In this document: one piece after another, positions 14,438 to 24,013 of the stretch
Position numbering within the stretch: the first letter of the stretch is position 1
Layout: the number at the start of each line of letters is the position of its first letter
Notes under the pieces: generated by a model
What the model saw: only the letters and a program-made list of their open reading frames with translations
What the model was told of the DNA's origin: nothing
Database searches by the model: none
Source of the DNA: Bacillota bacterium
Lineage (GTDB): Bacteria; Bacillota; Clostridia; Christensenellales; SZUA-584
Assembly: GCA_023391105.1 (NCBI GenBank)
Contig: JAEWBO010000042.1
Location: 1-64,000 of the forward strand
Direction: 5' to 3'
Length of the DNA: 64,000 nt
Translations under genes and position numbers: made by a program

Positions 14438-16744
14438 ATGAAAAAAAGGTCAGCAAAGCAGAAAGTAAAATCTTTGAAGATGAAATTAATGCTCTCATTC
14501 ATGGTATTGGTAACAATCATTATGACGGCACTGGGCGCGATTACTATTTCGGGTCTGAGCGAAAGCGTTGGTCAGCTAAACGATGATCTGACAGCGCAGA
14601 TCGTTTCGGCAAGAGCAGCTGAGTTTGGCATGTATATGCATGACTTGGAGAATGAGGCCAAAATATGGTCGGAGCGCAATGTGCTGACATCAGGTGATCT
14701 TGAAGAGATCAAGAGCGACCTTATAATGAGGCAGCAAAGCCTAAGAACAGATTTAGAGATGATGTTTTATGCGGATAAAACAGGCGCGGCGGTCACATCT
14801 CTTGACACAGAAATTAACGTTGCAGACAGAGCATATTTTGATGAAATCATAAGCGGTAGCAAGGAAAATACGGTCAGCAATCCTGTGGAGTCAAAAGCCA
14901 CAGGCAAAACCGTTTTTGTCATAGCGGATGCTGTCAAAAACAGCAAGGGGGAGACAGTCGGCGTATTCGGAACCACAGTTACACTTGACATGTTCAATGA
15001 TATTATAAAAGAAATCAAGATCGGCGAAAAAGGACGCCCATGGATCATTGACAACACCGGTTTGATGATCGCGCATCCTGACGAAAAAGAAAGAATGGTA
15101 CTATCTATACAGAATTCTGTCGAAAATGGCTATAAAGGGTTGGATAAAATCGGAGAAAAAATGCTGGCCGGTGAGGAAGGTATCGGCCAATATGTGGATT
15201 CAACAGGAGAGAAAATTTTCGCCACATATGCGCCGATTCCCAATACGCCCGGATGGGCGATTGCTTACTCTATGACCGAGACAGATATGATGGGGCCGGT
15301 TAACAGCATGGTAATGCTAATTATCATTATTGTGGCAGTCAGCTTACTCGTCGTGGGCATCGTCACCTACTTTTTATCACGCGGTATCGTGAAGCCGGTT
15401 AAGGCAGCGGCAGATTTGGCGAAAGCATTGGCGTCTGGCGAACTGGAGAAAACCGTCAAGATTCAGTCAAATGATGAGGTAGGGCAGCTCGCAAAAATAC
15501 TCGATAATGAAGTGCGCACGGCGTTTAAAGACATCGAACAGGCTCGCATCGTCACCGAAAAACAGGCAGCTTATCAAGCTGGCGAAGTCGGTAAGCTGCT
15601 TGTGAACCTGCAGCGTCTTGCGCATGGCGAACTGTTCTGCGATATCGTTGTGGACAAGGCCGATCAGGACACTGAAGCTTTGTATCAGCTGTTTAGTGAG
15701 ATCGCATCGAATCTGTCCGGTGGCGTCAATGCGATTAAAGACTATATCAATGAAATTTCCGATGTTCTGGGTGAAATGGCAAACGGCAATATGAGTGTGA
15801 GCATTTCCTCTGATTACAAAGGCGATTTTATTACGCTTAAACAATCCATCAATATGATAGCCGAATCCTTAAACAGCACACTGACGGAGATTAACAGCGC
15901 AGCCGTTCAGGTGGCTTCAGGTACAATACAGGTCTCTTCAGGAAGTCAAACCATTTCACAGGGCGCGACAGAACAGGCCAGTTCGATTGAAGAGCTGTCG
16001 GCATCTATCACACAAATTGCAGCACAGACCAAACAGAATGCGGTTAATGCCAACAAAGCCAATGAGCTTGCGATGAGCGCTCAGGCCGAAGCGACAGATG
16101 GTAACGATCGCATGGAAGAGATGCAAGTGGCAATGTCTCAGATCAATGAGTCCTCTCAAAGCATTTCCAAGATCATCAAGGTGATTGATGACATTGCGTT
16201 CCAGACCAACATACTGGCACTAAATGCCGCTGTGGAGGCAGCCAGAGCGGGCATTCATGGCAAAGGCTTTGCCGTGGTAGCGGAAGAGGTAAGAAACCTC
16301 GCGGCCAGAAGCGCAAGCGCGGCGAAAGAGACGACAGAGCTCATCGAAGGCTCTATCAAGAAGGTAGAGGTGGGTACGAGGATTGCAGACCAGACAGCGA
16401 CAGCTCTGTCCGGTATCGTTTCGAGCGTGGAAAAAGCGGCGGGGCTCGTTGCGCTGATTGCAGCGGCATCCAACGAGCAGGCCACAGGCATAGCGCAGGT
16501 AGACCGCGGTATCGAGCAGATGTCGCAGGTGGTTCAGACAAATTCCGCCACGGCGCAGGAAACGGCGGCGGCCAGTGAAGAACTGTCCAGTCAGGCCGAC
16601 CTGCTAAAATCTATGGTGAATCAGTTCACTTTGCTGGAAGCAGAGATCAAGGATCCAGAAGCATCCAAAACGACACCCGCTTTGAAGCAAGAAATAAGCG
16701 CGATGGAAATCAGTTTAAGCGATAATGACTACGGCAAATACTGA
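14438..16744 (+). CDS. Methyl-accepting chemotaxis protein 1 (dCache-HAMP)
   Basis: 768 residues. The N-terminal basic stretch precedes TM1 (about residues 16-40); an extracellular double-Cache-type sensor spans about 42-288 (DRAYFDEIISG, GVFGTTVTLDMF, KGRPWIIDNTGLMIAHPD, GWAIAYSM); TM2 is about 290-318; HAMP follows (VKPVKAAADLAKALASGELEKTV...NDEVGQLA). A further HAMP-like stretch (residues 380-490, AHGELFCDIVVDKADQD...ANGNMSVSISSDYKGDF) precedes the cytoplasmic signalling hairpin with tip DDIAFQTNILALNAAVEAARAG. The C-terminus ends in EISLSDNDYGKY, not a CheR-tethering NWETF. It senses an unknown extracellular solute and signals through CheA/CheW, which are not in this window. Its 3' part is nearly identical to the gene at 17254. 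Confidence 0.93.
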   Translation: MKKRSAKQKVKSLKMKLMLSFMVLVTIIMTALGAITISGLSESVGQLNDDLTAQIVSARAAEFGMYMHDLENEAKIWSERNVLTSGDLEEIKSDLIMRQQSLRTDLEMMFYADKTGAAVTSLDTEINVADRAYFDEIISGSKENTVSNPVESKATGKTVFVIADAVKNSKGETVGVFGTTVTLDMFNDIIKEIKIGEKGRPWIIDNTGLMIAHPDEKERMVLSIQNSVENGYKGLDKIGEKMLAGEEGIGQYVDSTGEKIFATYAPIPNTPGWAIAYSMTETDMMGPVNSMVMLIIIIVAVSLLVVGIVTYFLSRGIVKPVKAAADLAKALASGELEKTVKIQSNDEVGQLAKILDNEVRTAFKDIEQARIVTEKQAAYQAGEVGKLLVNLQRLAHGELFCDIVVDKADQDTEALYQLFSEIASNLSGGVNAIKDYINEISDVLGEMANGNMSVSISSDYKGDFITLKQSINMIAESLNSTLTEINSAAVQVASGTIQVSSGSQTISQGATEQASSIEELSASITQIAAQTKQNAVNANKANELAMSAQAEATDGNDRMEEMQVAMSQINESSQSISKIIKVIDDIAFQTNILALNAAVEAARAGIHGKGFAVVAEEVRNLAARSASAAKETTELIEGSIKKVEVGTRIADQTATALSGIVSSVEKAAGLVALIAAASNEQATGIAQVDRGIEQMSQVVQTNSATAQETAAASEELSSQADLLKSMVNQFTLLEAEIKDPEASKTTPALKQEISAMEISLSDNDYGKY

Positions 16745-16797
16745 TCCTCTATCACTATTTTTTATCGAAAGAACCTGCCTTGATGGTGGGTTCTTTT
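15960..16797 (+). repeat. Duplicated block, copy A (MCP signalling domain plus terminator)
   Basis: This block is near-identical to 18776-19606 through the receptor tip, the C-terminal tail, the stop codon and the terminator hairpin; a 9-base length difference near the 3' end (KDPEASKTTPALK against KRSEAAPALK) is the only indel I see. Identity drops sharply upstream of about 15960. Confidence 0.85.
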
Positions 16798-17253
16798 AAT
16801 GTGTTTGCTTTTGTGATGCAATGATATTTTACCGATTTATAATTATTTTGCGTGAAAGATGCAAACTTATCGAGTGAGGATCTTTGGATTAGAGATGATA
16901 ACAAGAAAATAACAAAACTTTTTATTAAGAAGTGTCTAAAAATATCGATATTAATTATGTTCGGCGATTTATTATTATACAACTGGAGTAATGACTTTGA
17001 AAAATCAAAAAGTACTGCTGTTTGTTACACAGCTCAGTCGTATTCTTACCATCATGTAATTACAACCCGTCAATCACGAAACACCTGCCTTTCTCTTTTT
17101 TTTAGTCAAGCTTGGTTAGAAGATAGTGCATTTATAGAGCCGAATGGTAGTCAGATTTTACGTTAAAGATATTTAAAGGAATGGCATTGGCGCTAGGTAT
17201 CTCCCAGTATTAGTATTAGCATTTAAACAATTACAACAAATGGAGAAATAGAA
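16745..17253. other. 509-bp AT-rich spacer between the two chemoreceptors
   Basis: After the terminator I see no convincing gene. An open frame of 104 codons (16852-17166) has no ribosome site, no family resemblance and biased composition. It has weak similarity in character to the spacer upstream of 14438 but no obvious shared motif. Chemoreceptor 2 has its own ribosome site (TGGAGAAATAGA). Confidence 0.4.
16768..16797 (+). terminator. Terminator of chemoreceptor 1
   Basis: AAAGAACC (16768-16775) pairs with GGTTCTTT (16789-16796), with inner GCC/GGT pairs, and ends in TTTTAAT. The same hairpin follows chemoreceptor 2. Confidence 0.75.
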
Positions 17254-19551
17254 ATGAAAAAAGTAACGAGTTTTGAAAAGTCAACAAAGAAAAGTTTGAA
17301 AACCACCATGATATTCAGAATTTCTGTAATGATTATCATCGTTTGCTTGGGACTTGCAGCAATAGCTTCTACTTCTGCCTATTCAGCGCTTAAAAGCAAT
17401 ATAGACGAATCTATGCAAAAGATAGTAGTCCAAGCTTCGAGAACAGTCTCAGAGCGAAGTGAAATATTCAAGAAAAGTCTATCCTCATTGGCTTCAAATC
17501 AAATTTTTGAAAATATGGCTGTTAACAAAGATGCCATCATATCACTGCTTAATGAGCAAACAGAAGCAAATGGACATTTAACTATGTTTGCGGCAGATAA
17601 AGACGGACAAACATATGCAAACCAAGACATGGGCAATGTCGCGGACCAGGATTATTTTAAAGAGGCTATGAAAGGGCAACAGGTTATTTCCGATCCTGTT
17701 ATAAATGATGGCGATAAAACGATGCGGATTTTTATTGCGGTTCCTGTTGTTAACAGTTCGGGGCAGATGGTTGGTGCTCTGGTTGCCGTAAGAGACGGTA
17801 GAGAAATAAGCGAAATGATATCTGATGTTACATATGCGAAGTCGGGCAAAGCGTTTATGCTCAACAAAAAGGGTGTAACAATCGCACACAGCAATCAAGA
17901 TCTTGTGATAAGCAAAGATAACGATTTCGAAAATATAAAGAGTGATGCTAAGCTTGCTCAGCTAGTCGCATTAGAAACAAAAATGGTAGCCGGAGAAACC
18001 GGAGTCGGACAGTATGACTATAATGGAATCGTTAAATATATGGCTTACTGTCCTGTAGATGGAACAAACTGGTTCATTGCATTAACTGCCCCGCAAACTG
18101 AAGTTTTTGAATCAGTGACAGAGCTTGCGTATTATATATTGATAGCAGGCGTGTTATTCATTGCACTGAGTGTTTTAGTAGCTAATTACCTTGCCACAAG
18201 CATTATTATGCCAATAAAACGGACGGTGCAGTTTGCCATGCAGCTGGCACAGGGTGAAACGGATGCGCACATAGAAATTAAGTCCAATAACGAAGTCGGT
18301 CAACTGGCAGATACCCTTAACAAAGATGTTCGCGAGGCATTTATTAAGATTAATAAAGCACGGGAAATTGCCATTAAGCAAAATGATTATCGAGACGAAC
18401 ACGCTAAAAGACTTGTTGTTAACCTGGAAAGGCTTGCAAAAGGCGAGTTATATTGTGATATGGAAGTTGAGATGGGGGACCAAGATGTAGCTGAATTATG
18501 CAATTTGTTCAACAGCTTCAAAGAAAGCCTATTCACCACCACACATACCATAAAAGCGTATATAGAGGATATTGCGGAGATGCTCGCAAAAATATCCGAT
18601 GGTGACTTGACAGTAAAAATTGAATCGCAATACAAAGGGGATTTCATTGCACTTAAGGATTCAATAAATGGTATTGTTTCAACTTTCAGAGAGACTATGA
18701 CGGAAATAGATTCTGCCGCAAAGCAGGTATCTGCGGGTACGGCACAGGTTTCGTCGGGCAGTCAGACCATTTCTCAGGGCGCAACAGAGCAGGCCAGCTC
18801 GATTGAAGAGCTGTCAGCATCTATCACACAAATTGCCGCACAGACAAAACAGAATGCGGTTAATGCCAATAAAGCCAATGAGCTTGCGATGAGTGCTCAA
18901 ACCGAAGCGACAGACGGCAACGATCACATGGAAGAGATGCAGGCGGCAATGTCTCAGATCAATGAATCCTCTCAGAATATCTCCAAGATCATCAAGGTAA
19001 TTGATGACATTGCGTTCCAGACCAACATACTGGCGCTTAATGCCGCAGTGGAGGCAGCCAGAGCGGGCATTCATGGCAAAGGCTTTGCCGTGGTGGCTGA
19101 AGAAGTAAGAAACCTTGCGGCCAGAAGCGCAAGTGCAGCGAAAGAGACGACGGAGCTCATCGAAGGCTCTATAAAGAAGGTAGAGGCGGGCACAAGGATT
19201 GCAGACCAGACAGCAGCGGCTCTGTCCAATATTGTTTCGAGCGTGGGAAAAGCGGCGGAGCTCGTCGCGCAGATTGCGTCGGCATCCAACGAGCAGGCCA
19301 CAGGCATAACGCAGGTAGACCGCGGTATTGAGCAACTCTCTCAGGTGGTGCAGACAAATTCCGCGACCGCACAGGAAGCGGCGGCGGCCAGTGAAGAGCT
19401 GTCCAGTCAGGCCGATCTGTTAAAATCGATGGTGGGTCAATTCACTTTGCAGGAAGCAGAGGTCAAAAGGTCGGAAGCGGCACCTGCTTTGAAGCAAAGA
19501 AACAGCGCGATGGAAATCAGTTTAAGCGATAATGACTACGGCAAATACTGA
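17254..19551 (+). CDS. Methyl-accepting chemotaxis protein 2 (dCache-HAMP)
   Basis: 765 residues with the same layout as the neighbour: TM1 about 18-45, extracellular Cache-type sensor about 48-285 (NGHLTMFAADKDGQTYANQD, DQDYFKEAMKGQ, KAFMLNKKGVTIAHSN, GTNWFIALTAPQ), TM2 about 288-312, HAMP (IIMPIKRTVQFAMQLAQGETDAHIEI...NNEVGQLAD), second HAMP-like stretch, then the signalling hairpin with DDIAFQTNILALNAAVEAARAG. The sensor half is quite different from that of chemoreceptor 1, while residues about 505-765 are nearly identical. So the pair arose by duplication or gene conversion with diverging ligand domains; it should report a different extracellular ligand to the same kinase arrays. Confidence 0.93.
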   Translation: MKKVTSFEKSTKKSLKTTMIFRISVMIIIVCLGLAAIASTSAYSALKSNIDESMQKIVVQASRTVSERSEIFKKSLSSLASNQIFENMAVNKDAIISLLNEQTEANGHLTMFAADKDGQTYANQDMGNVADQDYFKEAMKGQQVISDPVINDGDKTMRIFIAVPVVNSSGQMVGALVAVRDGREISEMISDVTYAKSGKAFMLNKKGVTIAHSNQDLVISKDNDFENIKSDAKLAQLVALETKMVAGETGVGQYDYNGIVKYMAYCPVDGTNWFIALTAPQTEVFESVTELAYYILIAGVLFIALSVLVANYLATSIIMPIKRTVQFAMQLAQGETDAHIEIKSNNEVGQLADTLNKDVREAFIKINKAREIAIKQNDYRDEHAKRLVVNLERLAKGELYCDMEVEMGDQDVAELCNLFNSFKESLFTTTHTIKAYIEDIAEMLAKISDGDLTVKIESQYKGDFIALKDSINGIVSTFRETMTEIDSAAKQVSAGTAQVSSGSQTISQGATEQASSIEELSASITQIAAQTKQNAVNANKANELAMSAQTEATDGNDHMEEMQAAMSQINESSQNISKIIKVIDDIAFQTNILALNAAVEAARAGIHGKGFAVVAEEVRNLAARSASAAKETTELIEGSIKKVEAGTRIADQTAAALSNIVSSVGKAAELVAQIASASNEQATGITQVDRGIEQLSQVVQTNSATAQEAAAASEELSSQADLLKSMVGQFTLQEAEVKRSEAAPALKQRNSAMEISLSDNDYGKY

Positions 19552-19606
19552 TCCTCTATCACAATTTTTTATCGAAAGAACCTGCCTTGATGGTGGGTTC
19601 TTTTTT
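18776..19606 (+). repeat. Duplicated block, copy B (MCP signalling domain plus terminator)
   Basis: Second copy of the block at 15960-16797, shifted 2816 bp at its start and 2807 bp at the stop codon. The sequence after the stop (TGATCCTCTATCAC, then the hairpin) is also shared, so the duplicated unit was larger than the coding region. Confidence 0.85.
19575..19606 (+). terminator. Terminator of chemoreceptor 2
   Basis: AAAGAACC (19575-19582) pairs with GGTTCTTT and is followed by T6; the U tract is longer than in the first copy. Confidence 0.8.
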
Positions 19607-19646
19607 GCACATAGAGGGTAAAAAAGCATAGCTCGCGAATCGGCTA

Positions 19647-20498
19647 TCAAGAATCCACAATCACGCCGCCATTCACATGCAGCACCTGACCCGACACATA
19701 GCTTGACGCATCGGACGCCAGATATACATATGTGGGTGCAAGCTGCGCAGGCTGAGCCGCATATTGAACGGGCACATCCGAGCCGAATTCCGCGACCTTC
19801 TGCGGTGAAAAGCTGGAGGTGATAAGCGGTGTCCAAACGGGCCCCGGCGCCACGGCGTTCACGCGAATGCCGTTTTTAAGCAGCGATATCGACAATGAAC
19901 GCGTGAATGAGACGATTGCACCCTTGGCAGACGAATAATCGAGCAAATCGGCGCTGCCCTTATAAGCTGTAATAGACGCAGTATTGATAATCGTGCTGCC
20001 CGCCTCGAGATGGGGGAGCGTTGCCTTGGTCATAAAAAAGTAAGAAAATACGTTGGTGCGAAAGGTTTCGTCCAGTTGCTCTGCGGAGATATCCGCGATG
20101 CTGTTTTGTGGATATTGCACAGCGATATTATTGACGAGCACATCAATTTTGTCAAACGCCTTCACTGTTTCATCGGCCACCTGCTGCGCCGAAGCTTCCT
20201 GACGCAGGTCGGCGCAGACTGCGACGCATTTGCGGCCATAACCCTCTACGGCTGCTTTGGTTTCTTCTGCGTCCTTGTTGGCCTTTAGATAAGCGATCAC
20301 AATATCTGCGCCTTCCTTGGCAAAAGCCACCGCGACAGCGCGCCCGATACCGCTGTCCCCGCCTGTGATGATCGCGGTTTTATTCGTCAGCAGCCCGCAT
20401 CCTTTTTTGTTGGGGTCGTCATAGACGGGCTTCGGGTTCATTTCCCACTCCTTGCCCGGCGGAGCCTGATGTTGTTCAGGAAAGTTCTTTTTAGTCAT
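19647..20498 (-). CDS. Short-chain dehydrogenase/reductase (YghA/YhdF-like)
   Basis: 283 residues. After a Pro-rich N-terminal lead (FPEQHQAPPGKEWEMNPKP) comes an SDR Rossmann domain: TGGDSGIGRAVAVAFAKEGADIVIAY (cofactor glycine motif, residues about 46-70), VNNIAVQYPQ (the NNAG position reads NNIA), catalytic Ser in INTASITAYKG and Tyr/Lys in DYSSAKGA, and the terminal VNGG. The lead and NNIAVQ segment match general-stress SDRs of the YghA/YhdF/YdaD type. It oxidises or reduces an unknown alcohol or aldehyde with NAD(P). It faces away from the truncated gene at 20538 with only about 40 bp between. Confidence 0.88.
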   Translation of the reverse strand: MTKKNFPEQHQAPPGKEWEMNPKPVYDDPNKKGCGLLTNKTAIITGGDSGIGRAVAVAFAKEGADIVIAYLKANKDAEETKAAVEGYGRKCVAVCADLRQEASAQQVADETVKAFDKIDVLVNNIAVQYPQNSIADISAEQLDETFRTNVFSYFFMTKATLPHLEAGSTIINTASITAYKGSADLLDYSSAKGAIVSFTRSLSISLLKNGIRVNAVAPGPVWTPLITSSFSPQKVAEFGSDVPVQYAAQPAQLAPTYVYLASDASSYVSGQVLHVNGGVIVDS

Positions 20499-20537
20499 TG
20501 TTCCATTCTCCCTTAAATAATAGTATTTTCTCAGCCT

Positions 20538-21452
20538 TTGTTCTTTGCTATTCGTTTATGCAAAAAGATTTATATAACTGAAAATGTTAAAAATATACTA
20601 GTGTATGACACGATATTCAATAACGATTTGACGCAGCCCAACGCCGATGGCAGCGGCGGAGATTTTATCTTCCGTATGGCGACGATCGATTATGGTTATT
20701 ACAACCCAAATGAAGTATCGAACAGCTTTGGCAGCGGGACGTCTATCCTAATACATGAAGATACGGTTATCGACGATCCGGTGGTGCTTAAACGGCTCAA
20801 GCTGACACCCGCAGAGGCAAAACAGCAGGTTGAAGAGATGCTGGAAACAGCCGGGATCACCGATATGCAGATTTGCGGGATGTATCTTGTGGACAACGGC
20901 GATATCGGACTGAATGGCGATGAAAAAAGGGATGCGCAAAACAACGCATACACCATCAACTTGTGCCGATATGTGGATAACGTGCCTTGCGGCTATTCAC
21001 AATGGTTTACGGATGCAGGAGATACCGTGGCGACTTACATCGGCAGCTGGTACTATGAGAAATTTGATATCACGGTCAATGACGACGGCATCATTGATCT
21101 GTCGTGGTCGTCGCCGCTGGAAATTGGCGATACAGTTGTGGCGCACGCCGCTTTGCTGCCGTTCAAGAAAATTGCTCAGAGATTTGAGCAGCAGATTAAG
21201 AATTCGTACGCGTTTCAGGATGACAGCGACAGCATTGAGGTGAAGGTTTATCGGGTATCGCTGGAACTGATGCGCATTTCGGAACAGGATTCCGTTGAAA
21301 AGGGCCTGCTGGTGCCGGTCTGGAACTTTTACGCCACAGAATCGAAAGAGGTGGAAACTTGTATGGAGGCAATCGGTTATGATTACCCGTGGGCAGTTAT
21401 GTCCATTAACGCGGTAGACGGAAGCATCATCAGCGACACTGAAGGCTTTTAA
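20538..21452 (+). pseudogene. 5'-truncated lipoprotein-like gene (DUF6034-like)
   Basis: The open frame (about 304 codons) has no usable start: the first candidate is a TTG at 20538 without a ribosome site, and the first in-frame ATG (20673) is internal to homologous-looking sequence. The C-terminal 250 residues (IDLSWSSPLEIGD...LLPFKKIAQRFEQQI...VSLELMRISEQDSVEKGLLVPVWNFYA...YPWAVMSINAVDGSIISDT) look like clostridial lipoproteins I associate with DUF6034, which normally begin with a signal peptide and about 100 more residues. Those are missing, and the SDR gene begins immediately upstream on the other strand. A deletion at the junction is the likely cause. The product is probably not exported or not made. 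Confidence 0.65.
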
Positions 21453-21594
21453 TAGAAAAAACGTTCTCATCGTGAGACTGATGCAAATTACCGATAACAA
21501 CAAGCAATTCATCATCGAGGATATTGACAAGCGGCAAATCGCATTCGGAATGAAGCAGAAAAGCGAATAAGCGCGAGATGCGGCAGAATTGGGG

Positions 21595-21616
21595 GCAGTT
21601 GCTAGCTGCTTCTTTT
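21595..21616 (+). terminator. Small hairpin terminator before mutS2
   Basis: GCAGTT (21595-21600), 3-base loop, AGCTGC (21604-21609), then TTCTTTTC. The stem is short. Confidence 0.45.
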
Positions 21617-21671
21617 CATGTTTGCCCGAAAATGGTATGATAAGTCATAACTCCAAACGAAGGACAAAAGC

Positions 21672-24002
21672 ATGGATCAAAAGGTACTGAATAAACTCGA
21701 ATTCGATAAAATACGTGAGAAACTGGCCGCGGGAGCGCTTTCGGACAGCGGCAAGGAAGCGGCGCTTAGTTTGCAGCCGCAGACCACCGTGGCTGCCACA
21801 AGAAATCTGCTTAGTGAAACGCTGGAAGCGGAAAGCGTGCTGATGCGTGCGGCCTCTTCGCCCATGAGCGGCTTTTCGAATATCACGTCTGAGCTGGCGC
21901 GTCTCAAAGCGGGAGCGGATATTGGGTGCAGGGAGCTGCTAAGGGTTCTCGGCGTTTTCAAAGCGGCAAGGCGCGCAAGAAACGGCCTTAAGGAAAGCGG
22001 TGCGGACAAGCTCTGGGACATGGCGCAGCAGCTGGAATATGATGAAAAGCTGATAAAGACCTTGGATGACGCGATAGAGAACGAAACAACCCTCTCGGAC
22101 AGCGCGTCTGCAGAGCTTGCTTCCATACGGCGCCGCATGATCAGGGAAAACGATGGCATTCGTGAAAAATTAATCGCCATCACACGCTCAACAAAATACA
22201 AGGAGTATCTGCAGGACGCGATCGTGACGACACGCGGCGGACGTTATGTGGTGCCCGTCAAGCAGGAATACAAACGGAACATCAGCGGCCTGGTTCACGA
22301 TCAGTCGGCCAGCGGACAGACGTTTTTCATAGAGCCGATGGAGGTTGTGGAGGCAAATAACCGCTTGCGTGAGCTAGAGCTGGCCGAAGAAGCGGAGATC
22401 GAACGTATCCTTCACGTGTTCAGTGAACAGCTGCGTGAATATGTGGACGCGCTCAAACTGGATCTGGAGATACTGACCGCCCTCGACCTCTTGTTTGCGA
22501 AGGCGCATCTTGCGTATACCATGAAGGCATCGCCGCCCAGTATCAGCGAGGACGGCACGCTCGTGATCAAAAATGGCCGCCATCCGCTGATCGACCCCAA
22601 AAAGGTGGTGCCTGTATCTCTCGCGATTGACAACGGCTACAGCGGCCTTATTATCACGGGACCCAATACGGGCGGAAAGACGGTGACGCTCAAGCTCACG
22701 GGACTGCTGTGTCTTATGGCGCAGTGCGGCATGTTTGTGCCTGCGGACGGCGGCACGGTGCTGCCTGTTTTCAGCTCAGTGTTTGCGGACATCGGCGACG
22801 AGCAAAGCATTGAACAGAGCCTCAGCACATTTTCCTCGCACATGGCCAACATCACGCGCATCGTAAGCAAGGCCGGACGTCATTCGCTGGTGCTTCTCGA
22901 TGAGCTGGGCGCGGGTACAGACCCCGCCGAAGGCGCGGCGCTTGCGATGGCGATACTTGAAACGCTCGAACAGAAGGGCAGCACAGTACTCGCGACAACG
23001 CATTACAGCGAGATCAAGGCGTTTGCGACAGCGAGCGTGTATTATCAAAACGCGTGCATGGCGTTCAGCTTAAAGACGTTAAGTCCCACGTATCAGCTCA
23101 TCATGGGAGTGCCGGGCGTATCCAACGCATTCGAGATATCCAAAAAGCTTGGGCTGGATGACGCGATTATATCGCGCGCCAGAGAACATATGTCGGAAGA
23201 GACAATCAAATTTGAGCAGCTTATCGGTGAGGCGGCACGCCAGAAGGAGATCGCCGAGCGCAAGGAGCAGCAGGCCGAGATGAACCGTCGCACGGCGCAG
23301 TCCATCCGTGACAAAAGCGACACCGAGCTTATAAAAGCAAAGGAAAAAGCCAAAAGCGTTGTGGACCGGGCGCACGAGCAAGCGATGGAGATACTGCGCG
23401 ATGCACGCGATGAGGCCGAACGCGTGATTGCCGAGCTCAAACAGGCGAAATCCGTGAGGCAGGAGGAGATCAACGCGTCGCGCAAGGCGCTGTCCGACAA
23501 GATCGGCGAGGCGGCGACGCATCTTCGCACCAAGCCCGAAAAGAAAAGCGGGACGCGCCCCGAGGATATCGCCGTGGGCGATACGGTTCAGCTTTTGAGC
23601 CATAATGTAAGCGCGACGGTGCTCAAAGTGCCCAAGGATGGCAGTGTTTACGTACAAGCCGGTGCGCTCAAGCTGACTGTGCCGTTAAGCGACGTAGCGC
23701 CCGTGAAGGATGAGAAAAAGATCAAGTCCATTGGCGGATTCAAACGCAGCGGGCAAGCACCCGGCATGTCGGTGGATTTACGGGGAATGACGCTCGACGA
23801 AGCCGTGATGGAGACGGATATATACTTGGACGAAGCTTTTCTGGCCGGGCAGACCGAGGTGCTGCTGATTCATGGCAAGGGCACCGGCGTGCTCCGAAGC
23901 GGACTTCGTCAATACTTAAAAAGCCACGCGCATGTCAAGAGCTTTCGTGCCGGTCAGTACGGCGAGGGCGAGGACGGTGTGACCGTAGTGACACTCAAAT
24001 AA
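21672..24002 (+). CDS. mutS2: MutS2 (MutSB) ATPase/endonuclease with Smr domain
   Basis: 776 residues, usual MutS2 length. The N-terminal lever/core region lacks the mismatch-reading domain of MutS1. The ATPase is near residue 330: Walker A GPNTGGKT, Walker B LVLLDELGAGTDPAEG and the following ATTHYSEIKAF. A long charged coiled coil (about 500-620, EIAERKEQQAEMNRRTAQSIRDK...) links to the C-terminal Smr domain with SVDLRGMTLDEA and LLIHGKGTGVLR. MutS2 proteins bind branched DNA or collided ribosomes; in Bacillus the ribosome-rescue role is established. Start ATG 21672 with AAGGAC upstream. It is followed 12 bases later by a DUF523 gene, probably co-transcribed. Confidence 0.96.
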   Translation: MDQKVLNKLEFDKIREKLAAGALSDSGKEAALSLQPQTTVAATRNLLSETLEAESVLMRAASSPMSGFSNITSELARLKAGADIGCRELLRVLGVFKAARRARNGLKESGADKLWDMAQQLEYDEKLIKTLDDAIENETTLSDSASAELASIRRRMIRENDGIREKLIAITRSTKYKEYLQDAIVTTRGGRYVVPVKQEYKRNISGLVHDQSASGQTFFIEPMEVVEANNRLRELELAEEAEIERILHVFSEQLREYVDALKLDLEILTALDLLFAKAHLAYTMKASPPSISEDGTLVIKNGRHPLIDPKKVVPVSLAIDNGYSGLIITGPNTGGKTVTLKLTGLLCLMAQCGMFVPADGGTVLPVFSSVFADIGDEQSIEQSLSTFSSHMANITRIVSKAGRHSLVLLDELGAGTDPAEGAALAMAILETLEQKGSTVLATTHYSEIKAFATASVYYQNACMAFSLKTLSPTYQLIMGVPGVSNAFEISKKLGLDDAIISRAREHMSEETIKFEQLIGEAARQKEIAERKEQQAEMNRRTAQSIRDKSDTELIKAKEKAKSVVDRAHEQAMEILRDARDEAERVIAELKQAKSVRQEEINASRKALSDKIGEAATHLRTKPEKKSGTRPEDIAVGDTVQLLSHNVSATVLKVPKDGSVYVQAGALKLTVPLSDVAPVKDEKKIKSIGGFKRSGQAPGMSVDLRGMTLDEAVMETDIYLDEAFLAGQTEVLLIHGKGTGVLRSGLRQYLKSHAHVKSFRAGQYGEGEDGVTVVTLK

Positions 24003-24013
24003 AGGAGCACAGA

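Noticed and set aside
16852..17166. 104-codon open frame between the chemoreceptors
   Set aside because: No ribosome site, AT-rich non-coding composition and no resemblance to any family; likely chance.
21481..21570. 29-codon frame (begins MQITDNNKQFIIEDI) after the truncated lipoprotein gene
   Set aside because: It looks protein-like and may be a gene remnant, but there is no ribosome site or family match, so I do not call it.
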